Assembly: GCA_021802125.1 (NCBI GenBank)
Contig: JAKAAX010000018.1
Span: 1-41,167 of the forward strand
Length of the DNA: 41,167 bases
Source of the DNA: Thermoplasmata archaeon
GTDB taxonomy: Archaea > Thermoplasmatota > Thermoplasmata > Lutacidiplasmatales > UBA184
Direction of reading: 5' to 3'
The position numbers were made by a program, and so were the translations under genes. A model generated the notes under the pieces. That model ran no database searches and had not been told where the DNA came from. It saw only the letters and a program-made list of their open reading frames with translations. This document shows positions 22,991 through 31,108 of the stretch, piece after piece; position 1 is the stretch's first letter, and each line of letters starts with the position of its first letter.

Positions 22991-23012
22991 TTGTCCGGTT
23001 CCAACCGGACAA
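22991..23012 (-). repeat. Perfect inverted repeat before the basic micro-ORF
   Basis: Arms TTGTCCGGTT and AACCGGACAA separated by 2 nt. It sits 8 nt before an ATG and just after a short direct repeat (CACTTGT, TCACTTGT in gene sense). It may be an operator or an RNA hairpin. Confidence 0.6.
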
Positions 23013-23107
23013 GTGAACAAGTGCGCTCCTCCATGCCGTTCTTCTGTCCCCTCCACGACGGGGGAGGGCCCAGACGTCCCGTGAGCGACCTGCCCTCCGA
23101 CGTCGGG

Positions 23108-24292
23108 TCACTCCGTGGAGACCGCCTGGAAGCTCTCGGAGCGGGGAGCGGGCACCTCGCTCCGAACCCCCTCGGGGAACCTCGATGGGAGGGCGGGGCC
23201 GAGCTCCGTCCAGGAGCCCGCAACGAAGGCGGAGGCGAACCTGCGGGCGATCGCGCCCGCCCGCATGACCCCGGAACCGTTGAAACCCGCCGCCACGAAG
23301 AGCCCGGGAGCGCCGGGGATGGGGCCGACCAGAGGATGGCCATCGGGAGTGGCGGCGCAGACCCCGGCCCACCCGCCCTCGACGTTCGAGCCTGCCCATC
23401 CGGGAAGGACGTCCTGAAAACGTCCGGCGATCGTCTCGAGGTAGGCGAAGTCCGCGGCAGGATTCGCGCTCGCGGGGTCGGCGGGGAGCGAAGGCGCGCC
23501 CCCGGTGACCAGCAGGCGTCCCCCCGGGGCCGAGCGCACGAGCAGCCCATCCCCCGGCTCGTGGTAGGTGGGGAACGGGGAGGCCAGAGGGCCGGGCCGC
23601 AGACGACAGCCCTCCGCTCGGAACGCGGAGAGAGGCAGGGGTTGGCCGAGCTCACGTAGCAGCGGGCCCGTCCAGGCCCCACAGGCCAGGACGAGCGACG
23701 TCGTCGAGAACTCCCCTCCCAGCGCGCGGACCCGCCAACCGTCCGAGTGCCGCTCGACCGCAGGGGCGCCCCAGCCCCACCGAAGATCGACCCCGGCCTG
23801 CGACGCCAGCTCGGCGTAGGCGAACGTCATCTCCGAGGAGGAGAGCAGCGCTTCGTGAGGGACGTGGGCGACCACGCGTGCTCCGGAGAGATCTCCCGCC
23901 GGCAGGAGACGAGCCACGACCTCCGGGCCCACCGCCTCGGTCCCGTCGCCCTCCCGGCGAGCGAGCTCGATCTGCCGTTCCAGCCATCGAGCGTCCTTCT
24001 CGTTACGGGCGGCCCATAGCCCACCGCACTCCCGATAGGCTCCGAGCCCCCACTTCTCGGAGATCTCGCGGTACTCCTGCGCGCTCTCCCGCACGAGCCC
24101 CCGCTCCCAGGGGTCCCAGGGGAAAGGCGAGAGCGCCCCTACCGAAGCCCCCGAAGCTCCCGCGCAGGGATGCACCCCGTCGTAGAGCACGACGGAGCCG
24201 ACCCCCTCCCTTCGTAGATGGTGGGCGAGGGCGCAGCCCATGATCCCGGCCCCGAGGACCACGACGTCGTGCCGTGAGGGGGCGCTGGGCAT
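23108..24292 (-). CDS. FAD-dependent oxidoreductase, DAO / sarcosine-oxidase family
   Basis: 394 residues, normal for the family. The N-terminal Rossmann motif VVVLGAGIMGCALAHHLRR (residues about 9-27) is followed by the acidic ribose-binding position in VVLYDG. GASGASVGALSP is the conserved FAD loop; the substrate-domain strands and the closing motif ATPDGHPLVGPIPGAPGLFVAAGFNGSGVMRAG show the typical C-terminal flavin contact. Members oxidise the C-N bond of glycine, sarcosine, proline or D-amino acids; the substrate is undetermined. A strong AAGGAGGT precedes the ATG, and a TATA-like CTTATCTC lies about 40 nt upstream. It is divergent from the small zinc-finger gene. Confidence 0.88.
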   Translation of the reverse strand: MPSAPSRHDVVVLGAGIMGCALAHHLRREGVGSVVLYDGVHPCAGASGASVGALSPFPWDPWERGLVRESAQEYREISEKWGLGAYRECGGLWAARNEKDARWLERQIELARREGDGTEAVGPEVVARLLPAGDLSGARVVAHVPHEALLSSSEMTFAYAELASQAGVDLRWGWGAPAVERHSDGWRVRALGGEFSTTSLVLACGAWTGPLLRELGQPLPLSAFRAEGCRLRPGPLASPFPTYHEPGDGLLVRSAPGGRLLVTGGAPSLPADPASANPAADFAYLETIAGRFQDVLPGWAGSNVEGGWAGVCAATPDGHPLVGPIPGAPGLFVAAGFNGSGVMRAGAIARRFASAFVAGSWTELGPALPSRFPEGVRSEVPAPRSESFQAVSTE

Positions 24293-24328
24293 CCTCGCGA
24301 CCTCCTTCGGACCCTCCGACCCCCCCGG

Positions 24329-24336
24329 GAGATAAG
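24329..24336 (-). promoter_or_regulatory. TATA-like box for the FAD oxidoreductase
   Basis: CTTATCTC on the minus strand. With a 25-nt spacing it would give a leader of about 15 nt that just includes the AAGGAGGT ribosome-binding site. Confidence 0.45.
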
Positions 24337-24378
24337 GGGGTTCAGCGGGCGGGCGGGGGGGACCGCGGGGGAGCAACC

Positions 24379-24386
24379 CTTTACCA
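24379..24386 (+). promoter_or_regulatory. TATA-like box for the small zinc-finger gene
   Basis: CTTTACCA, centred about 26 nt from ATG 24409, fitting a leaderless transcript. Confidence 0.4.
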
Positions 24387-24408
24387 GAGAAAGACGGTCG
24401 CCTTGGCC

Positions 24409-24657
24409 ATGACCGACGCCTGGGCCATCTGTCCGGTGTGCAAGAAGATGCTCGCCGTGGAGGTGGTCGACGTCCCTCGGCAGCCTGTGGCCCTCCTCCG
24501 TCACCTCGAGGAAGCCCACGGACCGGGCCCCGTACCCTCGGAGCGCCGGGAGAGCGTGAGAGCGCAGGCGACCCCGGCTCCCCCCCGCCCGCCCCCCGAC
24601 GACCATCCCCCGCGCCGCGCGGCCTCTCCACGCCCGCACGGCCGGCCGCGCCACTGA
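24409..24657 (+). CDS. Small C2H2-like zinc-finger protein
   Basis: 82 residues. MTDAWAICPVCKKMLAVEVV is followed by HLEEAHGPGP, giving Cys-x2-Cys at residues 8-11 and a His-x4-His pair about 21 residues later, which can hold one zinc ion. Short archaeal C2H2 proteins of this kind are usually DNA- or RNA-binding and of unknown target. The second half is Pro/Arg/His-rich and basic, possibly disordered and nucleic-acid-contacting. The start is supported by the TATA spacing. It lies between the divergent FAD oxidoreductase and the convergent phosphoesterase gene. Confidence 0.65.
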   Translation: MTDAWAICPVCKKMLAVEVVDVPRQPVALLRHLEEAHGPGPVPSERRESVRAQATPAPPRPPPDDHPPRRAASPRPHGRPRH

Positions 24658-24786
24658 CCGTCGACCGGTTTCGGCGAGAGAACCTGGGTCCGACCGCCCC
24701 GTCGAGAATGGGGTGCCGCGCGCGAGCGAGCGGCCCCAGCCCCGGGGACAATCCGAGCGCGGGGGGGGAGGAGAGGCCCGCGCGGA

Positions 24787-27700
24787 TCAGTACGAGCCGG
24801 GCGGTCCCGACGGAGGGTACCCGGCATACACGCCCGCGCCCGACTCTCCCTTCGAGGGGGGCCCCCGCGATTGCCGTGAACGTCGGACGGCGATGGCGAC
24901 CGCCGCCGCGGCGACCACCACGACCAGACCCACGACGACGATCCCCCATTCGAGAGGCGTAAGGCCGAGGGGGCCCGCGCCACCGTTCGAGGTCGTGCTG
25001 GTCCCCGATCCCACGACAATGTTGAGCGTGGCCTGCGAGGAGGCTCCCGTGGCGTCCGTGACCTGCAGGATGACCACGTAGGACCCGTCGGCGGTGTACG
25101 TGTAGGAGGCGTTGGCCTGTGTCGAGCTGGCCGAGCCCACCCCGAAGGTCCACAGGTAGGTGTACGGGGCGGTGCCCCCGCTCGCCGACCCGGTGAACTG
25201 GACCTGGAGCGGGGAGGGACCCTGCGTAGGGTTCGAGCTGGCGTGCGCCGCCAGGGTGCCTCCGGAAGCGGCCCGCACCGCCACGGGGTTCCCGGTGACC
25301 ACCACCGGGGTCCCGCCCCGGCTGTCCTGCACCGACATCGACGGGACGAAGGTCCCGGCGCCGGTGTAGACGTGGGAGACCTGAGGCGTGGCGCCGGTCG
25401 TGCTCGTGGCCGCGCTCCCGTCGCCGAAGTTCCAGCTCTCGGTGTACCCCGTCCCCGTGCCGCCCGCGACCGTCCCGGAGAACGTCACCGATAGCGGGGC
25501 CGCTCCGGAGCTCACCGAGGCGGAGAGGCCTGCCGTCAGCGGAGGGATCGAGGAGGAGATCGTCACGTTGGACCAGAGGAAGATCGGGATGGCGGGCCCG
25601 TCGGTGATCTGGACGCTCAGGTTGACGTACCCTGCCGTGGGCCCCGCGGTGAAGTAGGTGGACGTCTGGTAGTCGCTCCCCACGGACACGTTGACCGACC
25701 CCAGGCTGGAGGGGGAGACGGACCAGGAGTAGTGCACCGTGGAGGCGTAGAGCGGCTGCCCGTACTGGTCCATGGCCTGGGCGTCGAACTTGAGCGTGCC
25801 TCCCGTCGCAACGGTGGCCGGCTTCGGGACCAGCGTCGCCGAGGCCAGCGTGGGCGGCGCGGTGGAGATCACGACGACGGCGCAGGCGAGCCGGGTCGTG
25901 GAGGCGTACGTCACGTTCAGGCAGACGTTCCCGGACCCCGTTCCGCTTCCCGCGACGAACCGCACGGCGGTGGTCCCGAGGGTCGCGTTGAGGGTCCCCA
26001 GGGTGCTCGGGCCCACGTTCCACAGGAACGTGCCGCCGTTGGACGGGTAGATCCCTCCCCCTAGGGTGTTGGTCGCGCTGCCGTTGAAGTAGAGCACGCC
26101 GTTGGGAGGCCCGCCGGTGGAGAGCGGGGAGAGCACGACGTTCGCGAGGGTCGCGGACGCGCTGACCGTGATCGGGGCGCAGCCCATCAGGGTCACCCCG
26201 CTGTAGGTCGCGTTCTCGCAGAGGTGACCCGACCCCGCGCTGCTCCCCGGGGTGTAGGTCGTGGAGGCGCCGACGGCCGGGCTGACCGAGCCCAGCGTCG
26301 AGGGGTAGGGCTGGGACCAGGCGAAGGTCGCGCCCCCGATGCTCGCCCCGCTCTGGTCGGTGGCGGAGGCCGAGAGCGCCACGGTGGTGCCGGGGCTGGT
26401 GCCGACCGGGTCCGGGGAGATCGCGGTCGAGGTGAGGGTGGGAGGGGCCCCGCCGGTCCCGGTGTTGCAGGGGACGCGCGGGTCCCCGCACCGCCACACG
26501 GGTTCGAGGGGGTTCCCCTCGGCCAGCATGTCGTTGGTGGCCATCGGGAAGGTGAGCTTGGTGAGGGAGCTCGCGAAGATGGTGGGGTTGACGTTGAGCT
26601 CGACGCGCTCCATCACCGCGAGGACGTTGGAGGTGTTGAACGTCTGGTGGACGATGTTCCCGCACGGCCCCGTCGTGATCCCGCAGGAGGCCGGGTTGGG
26701 GTTCCCGGTCTTCATCACGCTCGGGTCGGCGACGAGGACGAAGGGGAACCTCCGCCCGCTGTTGACGGAGTCCGGACCGTTCGCCCCGTCCTGCGTGTCG
26801 TCCTCCGAGATGGCGATGACCGTGTTCTTCGCGAGGGCGGTGTTGTTCTCCACCGCCTGCACGATGAGGTTCATCGACTGGTCGTTCCACTGGATGCACG
26901 TGTCGAAGCTCGAGGACGTGCAGTACGGACCCGGGTGGTCGTCCATGAGCTCGATCTCCGTGTAGGTCGGCAGCCCGTAGTCCTTGAGGTAGCTCAGGAA
27001 CGCGTAGGCGGCGTACTGGTCGTTCATCGTGGTGACGCCGCTGTTCGAGCAGGTGAACTGGCAGTCGTAGAGGAGCTGCGGGATCCCGTTCGCGGGGTTC
27101 ACCACGGGCGGGAGGGGCTGGACGCTCCCGCTCGTCGTGTTCGTCCAGAACCCGACGCCGGAGGGCACTCCGGAGCACGTGGTGTGCTCCACGGCGACCG
27201 AGTTCCCGGGCAGCGAGCCCGGGATCCCCGTGGTCGAGCCGACGGAGCAGCTGAGCCCGCTCCCCCCGCTCCCCAGTTCCCAGAGGTTGTCCCCGATCGC
27301 CAGGAACGGGATGGGCCCTCCGGACTGGGCGACGTTCGGTCCCGTGAACCGGTCGAAGACGGTCCCGTCGGTGGGGTAGGCCTGGGAGCCGAGGTCGGGG
27401 CTGTAGCCGCAGCTGCCGCTCTTCACGTTGGAATTGTTGTAGATCCCCCACTGCGTGCCGGATCCCATGCCCTGGACCGTGTTGCTGCAGGAGTCCGAGC
27501 CTCCGTTGATGTCGGCCGCGAAGAGGTAGGCGTGGCCCTGCGCCGAGTAGGGGTCGACGGAGGAGTACATGTTGTCGAAGACGGACCCCGTGCGTCCCCA
27601 CTGGTGCAGGAAAGGCACGTCCGCGATGTGGTTCGTCTGAGAGGTGTGGTCGACCCCGTTGTCGCACGTCGAGTTGATCGTCGAGTGGCAGTCTCCGAGG

Positions 27701-27954
27701 TAGTCGTCAAAGACGTGGTTCTCCCGGACGATGTAGATGAAGTGGGTGAGGTTCGAGGGGAAGGGGGCGAGGCCGCTCACGAGCGGCGTCAGGTCCGGAG
27801 GCGCCACTCCAAGGCCGGGGGTCGCCTGGGTACCCGACCCGGCCTGTCCGCCGGGGAGGCCGACGGCCGCCGGCGCGCCTACGGCTGTCGGGACCGCGAG
27901 GAGCAAGACCAGAAGGAAAGAGGTGGCAGCCCACAGTCGTACCGTGACACGCAT
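24787..27954 (-). CDS. Secreted PF04185-type phosphoesterase with Ig/PKD domains and membrane anchor
   Basis: 1055 residues. Residues 1-28 form a signal peptide. The catalytic domain (about 65-490) has the family opening HFIYIVRENHVFDDYLGD (Glu78/Asn79 region), MDDHPGPYC, and ISEDDTQDG...RRFPFVLVAD; this group includes phospholipase C and acid phosphatases acting on phosphate esters. It is followed by three Ig-like modules (about 500-790) and two PKD domains with WNFGDG and YLWTFG (about 790-985). A membrane helix lies at about 1000-1023, then a short basic/Gly-Pro tail. The enzyme is thus predicted to be displayed outside the cell, perhaps scavenging phosphate (inference). ATG 27954 fits the TATA box; GTG 27960 is equally close. 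Confidence 0.82.
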   Translation of the reverse strand: MRVTVRLWAATSFLLVLLLAVPTAVGAPAAVGLPGGQAGSGTQATPGLGVAPPDLTPLVSGLAPFPSNLTHFIYIVRENHVFDDYLGDCHSTINSTCDNGVDHTSQTNHIADVPFLHQWGRTGSVFDNMYSSVDPYSAQGHAYLFAADINGGSDSCSNTVQGMGSGTQWGIYNNSNVKSGSCGYSPDLGSQAYPTDGTVFDRFTGPNVAQSGGPIPFLAIGDNLWELGSGGSGLSCSVGSTTGIPGSLPGNSVAVEHTTCSGVPSGVGFWTNTTSGSVQPLPPVVNPANGIPQLLYDCQFTCSNSGVTTMNDQYAAYAFLSYLKDYGLPTYTEIELMDDHPGPYCTSSSFDTCIQWNDQSMNLIVQAVENNTALAKNTVIAISEDDTQDGANGPDSVNSGRRFPFVLVADPSVMKTGNPNPASCGITTGPCGNIVHQTFNTSNVLAVMERVELNVNPTIFASSLTKLTFPMATNDMLAEGNPLEPVWRCGDPRVPCNTGTGGAPPTLTSTAISPDPVGTSPGTTVALSASATDQSGASIGGATFAWSQPYPSTLGSVSPAVGASTTYTPGSSAGSGHLCENATYSGVTLMGCAPITVSASATLANVVLSPLSTGGPPNGVLYFNGSATNTLGGGIYPSNGGTFLWNVGPSTLGTLNATLGTTAVRFVAGSGTGSGNVCLNVTYASTTRLACAVVVISTAPPTLASATLVPKPATVATGGTLKFDAQAMDQYGQPLYASTVHYSWSVSPSSLGSVNVSVGSDYQTSTYFTAGPTAGYVNLSVQITDGPAIPIFLWSNVTISSSIPPLTAGLSASVSSGAAPLSVTFSGTVAGGTGTGYTESWNFGDGSAATSTTGATPQVSHVYTGAGTFVPSMSVQDSRGGTPVVVTGNPVAVRAASGGTLAAHASSNPTQGPSPLQVQFTGSASGGTAPYTYLWTFGVGSASSTQANASYTYTADGSYVVILQVTDATGASSQATLNIVVGSGTSTTSNGGAGPLGLTPLEWGIVVVGLVVVVAAAAVAIAVRRSRQSRGPPSKGESGAGVYAGYPPSGPPGSY

Positions 27955-27978
27955 ACGCACAGTGGCCGCCGATGCCGG

Positions 27979-27986
27979 ATATATAA
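27979..27986 (-). promoter_or_regulatory. TATA box for the surface phosphoesterase
   Basis: TTATATAT on the minus strand, one of the strongest boxes in the window, 23-29 nt from the two candidate start codons, implying a leaderless message. Confidence 0.65.
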
Positions 27987-28090
27987 TTCCCCAGGCAGGC
28001 GGAACACCGCGGGAGGGACACTCGGTCCCGAAGAGGGGAGTGGTGACACGCGCAGAGGAGACACGCGTGGGGGACTCGGGGGACGGGGGG

Positions 28091-28134
28091 GGCGAGCGGG
28101 CGCGAGCGGGCGTGCGAGCGGGCGCGAGCGGGAG
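28091..28134. repeat. Short tandem GCGAGCGGG repeat
   Basis: Four copies of GCGAGCGGG with spacers of 1-3 nt, just beyond the stop of the recombinase gene. Possibly slippage-generated; no dyad symmetry. Confidence 0.6.
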
Positions 28135-28144
28135 GAACGCTACC

Positions 28145-29107
28145 CTAGTAGGTGGGCTGCGCCCGGCGGTAGGCCTCCTGGAGGGCGCCGGTGTCCACGT
28201 GGGTGTAGATCTGGGTCGTCGCGACGCTCGCGTGCCCGAGCTGCTTCTGGATGAATCGCAGGTCGAGGCCGCGCTTGAGCAGCGTCGTCGCCAGCGTGTG
28301 CCGTAGCGTGTGCGGGGTGACCCGCTTGGCGATGCCGACCTCCCGCGCCCGCTGCCGGACCATCCGCTGGACGGACTCGCGGCAGATCGGGAAGACCCTC
28401 AGGTCGCCCACCGCCCTCTCGCTCCGAACCGCGAGCCAGACGCGTAGCGTCTCACAGGTGGTGGTGTCGACCACGACCATGCGGTCCTTGTCGCCCTTCC
28501 CCGCCCGGACGCGGAGGAGGCCGTTCTCCAGGTCGAGGTCGTCCACGGAGAGGCGGCAGACCTCCCCGACGCGCAGCCCGCCGTAGCCGAGCACGTGGAG
28601 CAGGGCGTGGTCCCGAGGCTCTCCCGAGGCCGAGGAGATGAGCAGGTGGGCCTCCTCCTCCGTCAGGAAGTTGGGGAGCTTTGCCGACCGCCGGGGGACC
28701 TCGACCTGTTCCGCGGCCCGCGAGCCGAAGGCCCGCAGGAGGAACGCGACGGCCCGCATCGCGCCGTAGACCGAGGCCTTGGAGTACCGCTTCGTCAGGA
28801 CCAGGTGCTCGCGCCAGGCCTCGAGGTCGGCCGGGGTGGTCTCCAGGAGGGGCTTGCGAAGGAAGACCAGGAAGTGGCGGGCCGTGAACACGTACTGCTT
28901 GACGGTCCAGGGGCTCTTTCCTTCCCCTTCCATCAGGCGCTGGAAACGCTCCAGGAGCCGGGGCAGCTCGCGCGGGACCTCCCGTTCGAGCGCGGGGAAG
29001 GGGAGCCCCGAGTCGACCGAGGACGCCCGACGCGGCCGGCCGGGAGCGGCCCCGGCGACCGACGCGAGCGAGGGGGAGGAGAGAGCGGCTTCGCTACCCA
29101 CGCTCAC
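28145..29107 (-). CDS. xerA: XerA-like tyrosine recombinase
   Basis: 320 residues. The N-terminal SAM-like core-binding domain lies at about 45-135 (ERFQRLMEGEGKSPWTVKQY). The catalytic domain shows Arg in GYGGLRVGEVCRL, Lys in AGKGDKDRMVV, His-x-x-Arg in TPHTLRHTLAT, His in LGHASVATTQ and the nucleophile Tyr in IYTHVD. This complete set predicts an active enzyme. Archaeal XerA resolves chromosome dimers at dif; no partner genes of a mobile element lie beside it, so a housekeeping role is likelier than an integrase role. The GTG start at 29107 is set by a TATA box 25 nt upstream; ATG starts further out would precede that box. About 40 residues of Ser/Pro-rich sequence precede the fold. Divergent from the tRNA thiolase gene. 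Confidence 0.88.
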   Translation of the reverse strand: MSVGSEAALSSPSLASVAGAAPGRPRRASSVDSGLPFPALEREVPRELPRLLERFQRLMEGEGKSPWTVKQYVFTARHFLVFLRKPLLETTPADLEAWREHLVLTKRYSKASVYGAMRAVAFLLRAFGSRAAEQVEVPRRSAKLPNFLTEEEAHLLISSASGEPRDHALLHVLGYGGLRVGEVCRLSVDDLDLENGLLRVRAGKGDKDRMVVVDTTTCETLRVWLAVRSERAVGDLRVFPICRESVQRMVRQRAREVGIAKRVTPHTLRHTLATTLLKRGLDLRFIQKQLGHASVATTQIYTHVDTGALQEAYRRAQPTY

Positions 29108-29127
29108 CGGGAGTGTCCGAGATGGGA

Positions 29128-29135
29128 GATTTAAG
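29128..29135 (-). promoter_or_regulatory. TATA box for xerA
   Basis: CTTAAATC on the minus strand, centre 25 nt from GTG 29107. Confidence 0.6.
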
Positions 29136-29183
29136 GCGGGGTTGGAGTGGAAAGAGGGGTCCGTGGGCCGGTCCGCCCGGCGT

Positions 29184-29191
29184 GAAATACC
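29184..29191 (+). promoter_or_regulatory. TATA-like box for the tRNA thiolase gene
   Basis: GAAATACC, centre about 24 nt from GTG 29211. The same octamer precedes the aminotransferase gene at 36006. Confidence 0.5.
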
Positions 29192-29210
29192 TCCGTCCCG
29201 TCCCTCGTTC

Positions 29211-30173
29211 GTGGCGTGCTCCGAGGCCGGGTGCCGCGAGAGGGCGGTCGTCGACCAGCCGTACGCTGGGGCCCACCCCTGCGTCGCCCACTTCAAGGCC
29301 TCCGTCGTGGAGCGGGCCCGCCGGGAGCTCCACCGTCAGGCCCCGCGTCTCAAGGGGGGCACGCTCGCCGTCGGCGTCTCCGGGGGGAAGGACTCGGGGG
29401 TGGCCCTGACGCTCGTCCACCGGCTGCTCGGGCAACGTCGGGGCATCCGCCTCGTCGCCGTCACCGTGGACGAGGGCATCGAGGGGTACCGCTCCGAGAC
29501 GCTCGTCGAAGCCCGTCGTCTCTGCGGGTCCCTCGGCGTCGAGCACGTCGTCCGGCGTTTCGAGGAGGAGGTGGGCTCGACGACGGACGAGGCCGCACGG
29601 AGGTTGCCCGGGGAGATCCCCTGCTCCTTCTGCGGGGTGTGGAGGAGGAAGGTCCTCAACCGGGCCGCGAGCGACCTCGGAGCCGTACGCCTCGCGATGG
29701 GGTTCAACCTTGACGACCTTGCGCAGACCGTTCTGATGAACCTCGCGCGGGGAGAGCCGGGACGGCTGGGACAGATGTCCCCCCACCTCGAACCCCAGGA
29801 GGGGCTCGTTCCCCGCATCGCGCCGCTCGCGATGATCCCCGAGCGCGAGGTGTACCTCTACGCCCGTCTCGAGGGGATCCCCTTCGACCACGCGGTTTGC
29901 CCCCACGCTTCGCGGGCCGGGCGCAACGTCTTCCGGGAGGTCCTCTGGCAGCTGGAGGAGGCGGTGCCCGGGACCCGGCACGCGCTCCTGCGGACGCGCG
30001 AGAAGCTCATCCCCCTCCTGCAGGAAGAAGGGGCGATAGGTTCCGCACGCCCGTGCGCGGTCTGCGGAGAGCCCTCCTCGAACGGGACCTGCCGCGCCTG
30101 CGCGTACCGCCAGGCCCTGGCCTCGGTCGCCCCGAGGAGCTTTATCTCCGCCACCGGCTCGGGACCTGCGTGA
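29211..30173 (+). CDS. tRNA 2-thiolation enzyme, TtuA/Ncs6 family
   Basis: 320 residues. Adenylates and thiolates a tRNA uridine: position 54 in TtuA, wobble 34 in Ncs6/CTU1. An N-terminal zinc site is formed by Cys3, Cys8, Cys24 and His27. The PP-loop SGGKDS is at 57-62. Cys138 and Cys141 (PCSFC), with the later cysteine in AVCPHAS, match the three iron-sulfur ligands. A C-terminal ribbon has CAVC and CRAC. The GTG start is fixed by the zinc-ligand spacing and a TATA-like box about 24 nt upstream, implying a leaderless message. TtuA and Ncs6 cannot be separated with confidence by eye. The next gene's promoter lies inside its last codons. Confidence 0.88.
   Translation: MACSEAGCRERAVVDQPYAGAHPCVAHFKASVVERARRELHRQAPRLKGGTLAVGVSGGKDSGVALTLVHRLLGQRRGIRLVAVTVDEGIEGYRSETLVEARRLCGSLGVEHVVRRFEEEVGSTTDEAARRLPGEIPCSFCGVWRRKVLNRAASDLGAVRLAMGFNLDDLAQTVLMNLARGEPGRLGQMSPHLEPQEGLVPRIAPLAMIPEREVYLYARLEGIPFDHAVCPHASRAGRNVFREVLWQLEEAVPGTRHALLRTREKLIPLLQEEGAIGSARPCAVCGEPSSNGTCRACAYRQALASVAPRSFISATGSGPA
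30141..30148 (+). promoter_or_regulatory. TATA-like box for the hydroxyacyl-CoA dehydrogenase gene
   Basis: TTTATCTC within the end of the thiolase gene, 25 nt before GTG 30170, which is in frame with the dehydrogenase. It may give that gene its own leaderless transcript with 19 extra N-terminal residues. Confidence 0.4.
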
Positions 30174-30226
30174 GCGCGTCCACCGCTCCGGGAGGCCCGG
30201 CGTCGGCCTCCCCCAAGGGGTCCGGG

Positions 30227-31108
30227 ATGCCGCCCTCCCGCCTGTTCGTCGCCGGGGCCGGGATCATGGGCGCCGGCATCGCCGCGCAGGCCGCCCTCGT
30301 CGGATGGGAGGTGGACCTCTACGACGTCCAGCAGGCGTTCGTCGACCGCGGGCTCCAGGCGGTCCAGAAGGACGTCGACCGGCTGGTGCGCAAGGGCAAG
30401 CTCACGGCAGAAGCCGGGGCGGTCGTGCGCGGCCGCGTCCGGGGCACGCTCGAGCTCGAGCCCGCCTCGAAGGCCTCGGTCATCATGGAAGCCGCCCCCG
30501 AACGGATGGAGCTCAAGCGCGAGCTGTTCCGGAAGTTCGATGCCCTCGCGCGGCCCGAGGCGCTCCTCGGGACGAACACCTCCTCGCTCTCGATCACCGC
30601 CATCGCCGCGTCGGTGAAGGACCCCGGGCGGGTCGTCGGGATCCACTTCTTCAACCCCGTCGTCGCGATGGAGCTCGTCGAGGTCATCCCGGGGTTCCGG
30701 ACGCGCAGCGAGGAGGTCGAACGGGCCCGGGAGTTCGCCCGCGGAATGGGCAAGACCGTGACCTCCAGCAAGGACGCCCCCGGGTTCGTGACCACCCGCG
30801 CCATGGCGACCCTCGCGAACGAGGCGATCTGGATGCTCCACGACGGCGTCGCGACGCGGGAGGACATCGACACGGCGCACAAGCTCGGGTTCCACCACCC
30901 CATGGGCCCCCTCGAGCTCGCCGACCTGGTCGGGCTGGACACGATGCTCTCCGTCCTTGAGCGGCTCTACACCGGCTTCCGCGACCCGAAGTACCGGGCC
31001 TGCCCGCTCCTCGTGAGCATGGTCGAAGCGGGGCTCCTCGGCCGGAAGAGCGGAGAGGGGTTCTACCGCTACGAGGCGACGCCGGGAGCGGGGACCCGAC
31101 CGTCATGA
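30227..31108 (+). CDS. 3-hydroxyacyl-CoA dehydrogenase (3-hydroxybutyryl-CoA type)
   Basis: 293 residues, matching the short stand-alone enzymes. Oxidises 3-hydroxyacyl-CoA with NAD. The Rossmann motif RLFVAGAGIMGAGIA lies at residues 4-18. The conserved block LLGTNTSSLSITAIA and the catalytic-His motif GIHFFNPV follow; KDAPGFVTTRAM and GFHHPMGPLELADLVGLD mark the C-terminal domain, with LGRKSGEGFYRY at the end. ATG 30227 begins at the conserved sequence; GTG 30170, overlapping the previous stop, is an alternative favoured by promoter spacing. Its stop overlaps the PrsW-like gene start by ATGA. No other fatty-acid or butanoate genes are adjacent. Confidence 0.88.
   Translation: MPPSRLFVAGAGIMGAGIAAQAALVGWEVDLYDVQQAFVDRGLQAVQKDVDRLVRKGKLTAEAGAVVRGRVRGTLELEPASKASVIMEAAPERMELKRELFRKFDALARPEALLGTNTSSLSITAIAASVKDPGRVVGIHFFNPVVAMELVEVIPGFRTRSEEVERAREFARGMGKTVTSSKDAPGFVTTRAMATLANEAIWMLHDGVATREDIDTAHKLGFHHPMGPLELADLVGLDTMLSVLERLYTGFRDPKYRACPLLVSMVEAGLLGRKSGEGFYRYEATPGAGTRPS

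Noticed and set aside
24293..27667. Upstream extension of the FAD oxidoreductase frame through the phosphoesterase gene (1519 codons in total)
   Set aside because: Only the part from ATG 24292 has the Rossmann start and a ribosome-binding site; the rest is a shadow of the phosphoesterase.
26224..28254. 676-codon plus-strand frame opposite the phosphoesterase
   Set aside because: Composition artefact; the minus-strand frame has a signal peptide, catalytic motifs and a TATA box.
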